A stretch of 64,000 nt of DNA from the NCBI GenBank assembly GCA_002118135.1, contig BDIU01000156.1, positions 70,231 to 134,230 of the forward strand. Reading direction: 5' to 3'. The first letter of the stretch is position 1. Every line of letters starts with the position of its first letter. Of this stretch, positions 57,901 through 64,000 are shown piece after piece. The notes under the pieces were generated by a model. The model did no database searches. It was not told the origin of the DNA and saw only the letters and a list, made by a program, of their open reading frames with translations. Both the position numbers and the translations under genes were made by a program. The DNA is from Trebouxia sp. TZW2008 (lineage: Eukaryota > Chlorophyta > Trebouxiophyceae > Trebouxiales > Trebouxiaceae).

Positions 57901-60900
57901 GTGCAGGTGAAGGATATCGGTGCAAACTACATTCAGGAAATCCCTAGCGTGTGACACCACCATCAAAGTCTTTGGCCACTTCACCAGATAGTCCTGCAAA
58001 CACACATGGACACATTTACAAAGTAGCCCTTCATAATTCTGATAGAGGTCAGTGCACACCCTCAGTGGCTGTCCTCTCAAAGGTATCAAAGTCGCGCTTG
58101 TAGCTGGTCAGCTTGCGGCTGTGCAGGTGGATGTCTGTACACACTACATTCAGGAAATCCCGCGCATGGGACACCACCATCAGTGTCTTTGGCCACTTCA
58201 CCAGATAGTCCTGCACGCATGCATGGACAGAGTCACGGCATCATCATGCACACATGTGTGGACAGACTCATGAGGTGTGAGACACCACCATCACGCTCAT
58301 GAGCTCATCATCAAGTAGTCCTGCACACACACATGGACAGGCTCACAGAATGATCACGCAGACACGGACAGGTTGACAAGGCAGTCTTGCGGCTATGTAA
58401 GTGAAGCATGTTGGTGCACGCCACACTCAGGAAATCCTGAGCGTGAGACACCACCATCAGTGTCTTTGGCCGCATCACCAGATAGTCCTGCACACACTCA
58501 TGGACAGGCTCATAGGATGATCAGAATGACTTTGACTGATACAGCTGTAGCAGATGAGACCCACAAAAGAGGCCACCAAACTATGATATGTACTCAAAGT
58601 GAGCAGGTGATGTGTACAACAGCAAGGCGCGACACAGCTTGCATTGTCTCATGACCTGAAAGGCTGAAAAGCGTCACCGGAATGTAGCCTTGTTCCTGTG
58701 CATGTGTCTCTGCGGCATACAACGCAGAGAGCACGTGTGTGCTGTGGGCCAAATTACAAAAAGAGAGAGAATACTATGCCTGGCTTTACTTGCTGGGACA
58801 GCACCAGTATGTGTCAATGGTGTCGCAAACATTCAGTCGCAACCCGGCTTTTGCTTTCTCATATCCTGTGAAGCTGCAGAGCATCTCAAGAATCAGGTGT
58901 ATATTCCTGTCTCTGCATTTGACGGTATTGTGCTGTGCGCCAAGTCGCAGAAAGACAGAGACTACTATGCCTGGGAGTAATGTTGCAACCTGACATTTCA
59001 TGGGAAAGTCACCTGCCTGCAGAGGTGCAGCACATAAGCACCCAGACATGCATTTTGCTTTCTGACTGCCTCTGAGGCTGCAGAGCATCACCACAGTCAG
59101 ATATAGTGTTTTATCTCTACGACCAACTTCAGTGTGCTGTGTACTGTCCAAGTGAGATGCAGAGACAGATGACTACGTCTGACTCTGTTGTGCCGTACAG
59201 CCTCACACTTCATGTGAAAAGCACTAGCATTTTTCGCTGCAACAAGAATCCAGCTGCGACATGGCTTTGCTTTCTCATTCCCTGCAAGGCTGCAAAGCAA
59301 CATTAGAGTCAGATAAAGTGTTTCAACTTTACGATCAACTTCAGTGTGCTGTGTACTGTCTGAGTTAGATGCAGAGACAGATGACTACATCTGACTCTAT
59401 TGTGCTCTGGCATCTCACGTTTCATGTGTAAAGCACTAGCATGTTTCGCTGCGACAAGTATCCAGCCGCAACATGGCTTTGCTTTCTCCATCCCTGTGAG
59501 GCTGCAAAGCACCACCAGGGTCAGATATAGTGTTCTGTTTTCCATCCTACTTTCATCTGCTGTGCAGGGTCCAAGTAGAATTGAAAAACAAAAAAACTAC
59601 GTCTGACTCTGCTGTGCTGTGCAACCTCACATGTCATGAAGAAAGCACCAGCATGTGTGGCTGACATTGTATGCCTGATGTCACAAATGTGACTTGCAAT
59701 GGCTTGCAAGCTGGCACAGCATGATCACAAGCAGAGTCAACACTTGAGGAAAATATTCCAAAAGAACTCAACTCAGCACAGGCAAAACTGCACCACCATG
59801 CACACATGAACATTCTTTGTTGTCATGGAGGCCCGTAAAGCATCAGCATAAATGAAGCTATGGACCACGCTGCAGACCTCCAGCCACAATACAGCATGCA
59901 AGTTTGGGTGTTGATTGGATGATGCAGCAGCAGCAAAAACAACAAATGGACAAGCAAATTGAGCACAACTGAAACTATGGACCATGCTGCACACCTCCAG
60001 CCATAAGGCAGCGTCCAAGTCTAGGTGAGATTGGGTGGCTCATCAAATAGCAGGAGGCAAAAGATAAAATTGTAAATAGCAGAAATGAAATCATGGAACA
60101 TGCTGCATACCTCCAGCCATAAGACAGCGTGCAAGTCCAGGTGATTGGTTGGCTCATCCAGCAGCAGCAGCAGCAGCAGCAAAAGGCAGAATTGAAGACA
60201 AGACATGGACTGAGCATGACTTGAACCGTGCAGCATGCTGCATACGTCCTGCCGCAAGACAGCGTACAAGCCCAAGTGATTGGTTGGCTCTTTCAGCAGC
60301 AGCAAAGTCATATTCCAAAACCAAAAGGTGGGGCAAAAAGTGTGCGCAGCAACACTAAAATCATGGCATACCTCCAACCACAAGACAGCGTGCAAGTCCA
60401 GGTGATTGGTTGGCTCATCCAGTAGCAGCAGGTCGGGTTCCACAAAGAGGGCTCTTGCAAGGGCTATCCGCATCCTCCAACCCCCAGAAAAGGTCCTTGT
60501 GCTGCGCACCTGTAAAATAAGGTGACAGCATCTAAACCTGGAAACCAATGGATGCATGATTGAGGACCTCAAGTGATGCAAACAAAGACTTCACACTTGT
60601 GACGATGTTTGAATCCACACTTGCATGCTGATGTCAAAAGACAGCCTGCAAGCATAGTAGCTGCTAACTCCAACAGCAGCATACAGTGCCAGGGCAATGT
60701 TGGTAGGCTGCAAGGCACTACATTGCATTTTAAGCCCTCTTGAGACTCAATGATGTATGCATTAGCAATGAAGCCTAGCTGCAACTGCACTCTGCTGTCA
60801 AGGAAGCCTGGCTATAATCACAGCTGCTGCAGCAATATGATGCAACAAAACACGCCACGCAATGTGTGCCCACACAGATCCAGCAGCGTTGCGAGCCACG

Positions 60901-61022
60901 GCCACTCATCAAACCAAACTTTATCGCACCTGCATGCTGTTGTCAAAGGACAGCCCTGCCAGAATGGTAGCTGCCCTTGCCTCTGCTCCGTAGGCATCAA
61001 TCTCCTGCAGCCGCTTGTACAC
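51995..61022 (-). CDS. ABCF3: ABCF3/GCN20-type ABC-F ATPase, N-terminal part missing
   Basis: Soluble twin-ATPase of the ABC-F family; ABCF3/GCN20 members act with GCN1 at the ribosome in the amino-acid starvation response. Exons (minus): 61022-60930, 60509-60372, 57993-57781, 57159-56895, 54163-53974, 53156-52976, 52171-51995; 418 residues in phase. Seen in order: [20 protein letters not shown]; signature [15 protein letters not shown]; Walker [21 protein letters not shown] of the first cassette; switch His in [10 protein letters not shown]; the ABC-F linker; [15 protein letters not shown]; the second Walker [32 protein letters not shown]; Walker [25 protein letters not shown]; end [11 protein letters not shown]. 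All motifs of the second cassette are intact. The N-terminal region and first Walker A should lie upstream of 61022 and were not found, so they are probably beyond the window. Introns are packed with echoes of almost every exon. Confidence 0.95.
52196..52264 (+). mobile_element. ~70-bp dispersed element, copy 2
   Basis: Reads gaaaaagaaaagtctacgcc, then agcctctgtctaaagaggc. It is flanked by agatg on both sides (52191-52195; 52265-52269), a weak candidate target-site duplication. It is oriented opposite to the copy at 52596-52664, so the pair forms a ~60-bp-arm inverted repeat. Both lie in the last intron of the ABC-F gene. Confidence 0.6.
52596..52664 (-). mobile_element. ~70-bp dispersed element, copy 3, with 11-bp flanking repeat
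   Basis: This 69-bp insertion is bounded by the direct repeat ttcaggtgtac (52585-52595 and 52664-52674). In plus orientation it reads gcctctttagacagaggc (6-bp-stem hairpin), then acgcctaatggcgt (5-bp-stem hairpin), then a pyrimidine tract ttttcttttctttttt. The short size, flanking repeat and one-sided pyrimidine tail suggest a very small non-autonomous retroposon-like unit. Strand is given so that all copies read from their purine-rich end. Confidence 0.7.
53268..53333 (-). CDS. Candidate in-frame cassette exon of the ABC-F gene
   Basis: This is a 66-bp copy of the first third of the exon at 53156-52976, reading [20 protein letters not shown] plus SG. It keeps the acceptor ttgcag|GCAGCACC and ends at a donor TCAGG|gtgtgt. 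The phase on both sides equals that of the exon 5/exon 6 junction, so inclusion adds 22 residues without a frame change, just before the LSGGQ signature. It differs from the functional exon by an Ala-to-Val change in the shared coding part. Whether it is ever spliced in is unknown. Confidence 0.5.
54336..54645 (-). repeat. Two echoes of the second Walker A exon of the ABC-F gene
   Basis: The copy at about 54336-54447 reads [20 protein letters not shown] and continues to MAVFSQYH before diverging, with acceptor tgcag|GCATAGGC intact. The copy at about 54590-54640 reads [15 protein letters not shown] and then a stop, again with its acceptor. A third partial stretch, at about 54210-54285, carries TRDPK-like remnants. 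Confidence 0.85.
54950..56775 (-). repeat. Six or more echoes of the 3' end of the ABC-F linker exon
   Basis: The end of the exon at 57159-56895 ([19 protein letters not shown]) is repeated downstream with its surroundings. The recognisable core is the plus-strand string gcaaagcggcttt(c/t)cat or close variants. Copies start near 54962, 55238, 55645, 56075, 56490 and 56715, with fainter ones near 55820 and 56240. Copies at 56490 and 56715 read [18 protein letters not shown] and are nearly identical to each other, so that step is recent. Donors after NG are degraded in most. Confidence 0.85.
57490..57735 (-). repeat. Two echoes of the 3' part of ABC-F exon 3
   Basis: One copy at about 57673-57735 reads [15 protein letters not shown]. 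Another at about 57530-57596 reads [17 protein letters not shown] with donor CAG|gtgaga. Both mirror the functional [19 protein letters not shown] and RQRAHMQ|gtaaca (57781-57870). Confidence 0.85.
58050..58500 (-). repeat. Three echoes of the 5' part of ABC-F exon 3
   Basis: Copies begin at acceptors gtgcag|GACTA near 58213, 58323 and 58486. The first (58053-58213) stays open through [20 protein letters not shown] to [10 protein letters not shown] and has lost exactly one codon, so its frame survives. The third reads [20 protein letters not shown]. The middle one is short and decayed. The functional copy starts at 57993. Confidence 0.88.
58680..59715. repeat. ~210-bp tandem array in ABC-F intron
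   Basis: About five copies of a unit near 210 bp: the landmark gtcagatatagtgtt or its variants lies at about 58890, 59097, 59309 and 59519, with a further copy near 58690. The core includes gcagagacagatgactac and ttgctttctcattccctg. Unlike the other arrays in this gene, I find no exon-derived sequence in it. Confidence 0.85.
59860..60310 (-). repeat. Four echoes of the Walker B end of ABC-F exon 2
   Basis: The functional exon ends [20 protein letters not shown]|gtatgcc (60372-60440). Copies lie at about 60240-60305 ([17 protein letters not shown]), 60108-60180 ([21 protein letters not shown], fully conserved), 59985-60045 (DEPPN then LDAALWLE) and 59862-59935 (NLHAVLWLE). In the second copy the run of Leu ctg codons has expanded into an eight-to-nine-unit (ctg)n stretch, 60155-60181. 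Acceptors are absent, so the copies are not exons. Confidence 0.88.
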
Positions 61023-61084
61023 CTGCAATCATTATAATGCAATTCAGTATAAGATGACAAGTCAATCCCATGTAGCATCTGCAA

Positions 61085-61145
61085 AGCAGCTAAAGACTTG
61101 CAAGAGCTTGACCTATCTGTCTTTTGCCGCCAGTTGTATACCTGC
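61085..61145 (-). repeat. Decayed echo of the first recognised ABC-F exon
   Basis: tgcag|GTATACAACTGGCGGCAAAA mirrors the functional tgcag|GTGTACAAGCGGCTGCAGG at 61022 and then diverges. The acceptor is intact but the frame is not. Confidence 0.6.
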
Positions 61146-61807
61146 AAAGCTCATTTATGCAGTTCAAAATGGGCAGACGCAATGCCATGTGAAAGTCCTG
61201 AAGAGCTGCAATGGGGCAATACAAGGCAGGCGTCAAACGTTCGGACATTCAGCACATACACAGAAATATGTCGCCTTGCACAAAGGTGTATCCCCCACAA
61301 GCATCAGACGACCATACTGTACAGATGACCTGTGGCTATCTGGCACATCTATGGCATGTGGGCTTTCCATCGATGACGGTCCATGACAGTATGTCCCGGG
61401 GACAATGTACTTTTAACCACAGCTGTGGCATTGCACAGCTGACACTGAAGCCAATGTACACATTGTGCATTGGGCTCATGGCCAACATTGAAATGCCATA
61501 GCTGTAGTCCCAACTCTGCAACGCACTGTTATGTTGGTGATGTCAGGGTCTGCTCATCACAAATCAGAGGGCAGCTCCCACGTCCATTTGTTGACCCTCT
61601 TTACGGTCCTGAAGATATGGCCAATGACTACCTAGCATGTCTGTGTCATCTGAGCTTTTCACTCTCGAAACGACATTGCTTAAGGTCGACACAGAGCGAC
61701 TGTGCATTTGAGATCACAGCTGTGGCACTTTATCGATGACCATGAGCCCACTACATATATTGGGCCCGTCGTCACCAGTAAAATGGCACAACTAGGCTCC
61801 CAACTTA

Positions 61808-61865
61808 TTTGAGGCAGAGAAAGAGCAAAGAAAAGCCTTCGCCATTAGGCCTCATGACACCAACC
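61808..61865 (+). mobile_element. ~70-bp dispersed element, diverged copy 4
   Basis: Reads caaagaaaagccttcgccat, then taggcctcatgac and aacctctctgagc, aligning without gaps to the other copies over about 50 bases. The right-hand hairpin is degraded. Flanking direct repeats were not identified. Confidence 0.5.
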
Positions 61866-61899
61866 TCTCTGAGCACAAGCAGCCAAACGGGATGCACTG

Positions 61900-63350
61900 T
61901 CATACGTATCAGGAAGAGCTTTGATCCCTGCTAGACAGACTGTTGGTGCCCTGGTGCTTCTTTCTACAGAGGCTGAAGCATCATGTGGCTGTTTGGCAGA
62001 TTCCAGCGCTGCAATGCACTATTGTGCTGATGTTGTAACACAAAGAGCTTTGACTGCTGCTGGACAGACTGTTGCTGCCTTCATACCTGCTTCTAGCCAA
62101 TAGAGGCCAAGGCACAGTCATGTCAATGCTGCATCAGGGGAGACCTTGATTGCTGTTTCACAGACGCTTGATGCTTTGGGCGGTGCCTCCTAGAATCAGA
62201 TGCCACAGCACTCAGAGTCTGTTCAGCAGATCTCAACTCTGCATTGCACTTTGCATTGACATTGCATCAGGCATAGTTTTGATTTCTGCTGGACAGACTG
62301 GTGCTGCCGTAGTGTCTGCATCTAGCCAACAGAGGCCAATGGACAATGCTTCTCAGTGGCAGAGACTAAAGCACCAAAAGTCTGTTCAGCAGAAACCGAA
62401 GATGAACCTCGTGTACATGCCCTGCATTTGTAAGCTCAACTTTGCAATGCACAGTCATGTCAATGTTGCATCACGGAAAGCTTTGATTGCTACTGTACAG
62501 GCCGTTGGTGCCCCATAATACTGCTTCTGATAGGCAGATAGCACAGCACCAAGAATCTGCTCAGCAGATCTGAACTCTGCTAGGCACTGGTGTGTTGATA
62601 TTGCATCAGGGAGGGCATTCACTGCTGCTCGACAGACTGTTGCTGCCTGAGTATCTGCATCTAGACAACAGAGGCCAATGCACAGTCATGTCACTGCTGT
62701 ATCAGGGGAGGCTTTGGTTGCCACTCAACAGGCTCTTGATGTTTTGGGCGCTGCCTTTTAGAAGCAGATGCCACATCACCAAGGGTCTGTTCAGCAGATC
62801 TCAACTCTGCAATGCACTTGTGCATTGATATTGCATCACGGCAAGCTTGCATTGCTACTGGACAGGCTGTTGCTGCCCTGGTCTCCTGCTTCTAGAAAAC
62901 AAAGGCCAAAGCAGGAAAGGGCTCTTCAGCAAAAGTCAAAGATGGATTTGGTGTAGGTACTCTGCAGCTGTAAGCCCAACTTGCAATGCACAGTCATGTC
63001 GATGTTGCATCAAGCAAGATTTGAATTGCTACTGGACAGGCTGTTGATGTAGCGGCACCTGCTTCTGATAGGCAGATGCCACAGCTTCAAGAGTCTGTTC
63101 AGCAGATCTCAACTCTGCAATGCACTTTTGTGTTGATATTGGATCAGGAAGAGCTTTGATTTTTGCTGGACAGGCTGTTGCTGCCTGAGTATCTGCATCT
63201 AGACAGCAGAGGCGAATGCCCAGTCATGTCACTGCTGCATCAGGGAAGGCTTTGATTGCCACTCAACAGGCTCTTGATGCTTTGGGCACTGCCTTCAAAA
63301 AGCAGATGCCAAGGCATCACTTTCGAAAAGCAGCGCTCAAAGAATCGAGG
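61900..63350. repeat. Composite tandem array, units of roughly 110-330 bp
   Basis: Recurring landmarks are gttcagcagatctcaactct (near 62221, 62558, 62788, 63095), tgctggacagactgttgctg (several copies) and ggccaatgcacagtcatgtc. Spacing of the first landmark is 230-340 bp, as if two related sub-units were duplicated together. Short frames stay open on both strands but change frame between copies. This would be the 5' side of the ABC-F gene, yet no Walker A sequence of a first cassette was found on the minus strand. Confidence 0.8.
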
Positions 63351-63668
63351 GTCTGCTTAGCAAACAATGGAAGCCCTACCCCATGTCACAAATCCAGAAC
63401 AACAGCACATGGTGAGGCATGGACCACAGAGCCTGTGGCATTCTGATGCTTGACTTGACACGATTGACAGAATTTTCCATTGCATTCAAGCATCAGGGAA
63501 TCTGTGACACACCAAGAGCAAAAAAACATCTTTTGCCATTCACCTTGTGTGATCGTCCTGTGCTGACTGTGCAAGCTGTGTATGATATACTTATATACCT
63601 CTAACAGCCTGCTGCCTAGAAATCCTGTTGCAGAATATATTTATGATGGCAGCTACAAGGGCTTGTAG

Positions 63669-63818
63669 GCACAGCTGGCACAGCAGGCACAGCAGGCCAT
63701 CATAGACCTATGTGACGTCTGCTGCAGCTCTGTTGCCGAGGGACCCTGCTACCAGCTGAATCTTGACAAGTGCATCAACGCTCCAGCTGTGAAACGCGCA
63801 CTATGCAAGCAAGCTGAG
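63669..63818 (+). CDS. Cysteine-rich exon of an unrecognised gene
   Basis: A 150-bp stretch bounded by acceptor tgtag|GCACAGC and donor GCTGAG|gtataa encodes 50 residues in phase 0 at both ends: a Gln/Ala start (AQLAQQAQQA), then LCDVCCSSVAEGPCYQLNL and CINAPAVKRALCKQAE, with six cysteines. I do not know the family. It is on the opposite strand to the ABC-F gene, so either it belongs to a nested or neighbouring gene or the ABC-F gene begins elsewhere. A diverged tandem copy follows at 63835-63957. Confidence 0.45.
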
Positions 63819-63834
63819 GTATAAGCGTATGTGC

Positions 63835-63957
63835 ACTCATAGACCTATGGACATCTGCTACAGCTCTGTTGCCAAGAGACCCTGCCACCAGCTGCATCTT
63901 GATGTGTGCATCAATGAATCATCTGTAGAATTCACACTGTGCAAGCAAGTTCAGGTG
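63835..63957 (+). repeat. Echo of the cysteine-rich exon
   Basis: Reads CYSSVAKRPCHQLHLDVCIN and ends LCKQVQ|gtgcaag, keeping the donor. One base is lost near the start (cctatggacatctgc against cctatgtgacgtctgc), so the full copy is not open. A third copy begins at about 63975 and runs off the window. Confidence 0.75.
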
Positions 63958-64000
63958 CAAGCGTGTGTGCACTCGTAGCCCTGTGTGACATCTGCTACAG

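Noticed and set aside
63669..63957. The cysteine-rich exon read on the minus strand as part of the ABC-F N-terminus
   Set aside because: All three minus frames hit stops within it, and it has no resemblance to ABC-F N-terminal sequence.
1..64000. Assembly error as the cause of the tandem exon copies
   Set aside because: Copies differ from each other by many substitutions and indels and show graded decay, so they are not stacked duplicate reads. One near-identical pair (56490 and 56715) could still be an artefact.

Overview
The window looks like nuclear DNA of a green alga (Chlorophyta; a trebouxiophyte-like genome is my inference). Genes are cut into many short exons by GT-AG introns, most of which end in TGCAG. 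The protein families are plant-type: expansins with a CBM63 domain, ABCF3/GCN20-type ABC-F, and a MOS1/BAT2-N protein. No bacterial operon structure is seen. Almost all exon models below were built by hand from splice sites, reading phase and family resemblance. In every model the exon lengths sum to a multiple of three.

Layout: (1) 1-4972, minus: PiT/PHO4-type phosphate transporter whose 3' part runs off the left edge. (2) 7059-10791, minus: a protein with a C-terminal janus/phosphohistidine phosphatase domain. (3) 12459-28350, plus: a 20-exon, ~1,690-residue Pro/Gln/Gly-rich MOS1-like protein, divergent from gene 2. (4) 29690-30202, minus: a two-exon gene for a 63-residue membrane protein. 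(5) 31938-35435 and 42938-46257, minus: two paralogous six-exon expansins. Between them, at 37532-41069, lies a HAD phosphatase of the GPP/HDHD1 type. (6) 48573-51241, minus: an unrecognised 213-residue protein. (7) 51995 to beyond 61022, minus: ABCF3-type ABC-F ATPase whose N-terminal half was not found. (8) 61900-64000: repeat arrays plus a cysteine-rich exon on the plus strand. The genes have no obvious shared pathway. The expansin pair (cell-wall loosening) is the only functional cluster.

The most striking feature is that introns and gene flanks are filled with tandem, diverged partial copies of the neighbouring exon together with its splice junction, called 'exon echoes' here. I see them in seven of the eight larger gene models; the first expansin and the small membrane-protein gene show none. 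ABCF3 has echoes of nearly every exon. One of them (53268-53333) is a symmetric, in-frame 66-bp exon with both splice sites intact. Also notable are a ~70-bp dispersed element with two hairpins and target-site-like flanking repeats, two GC-AG introns, two intronic foldback hairpins, and a 39-bp minisatellite.
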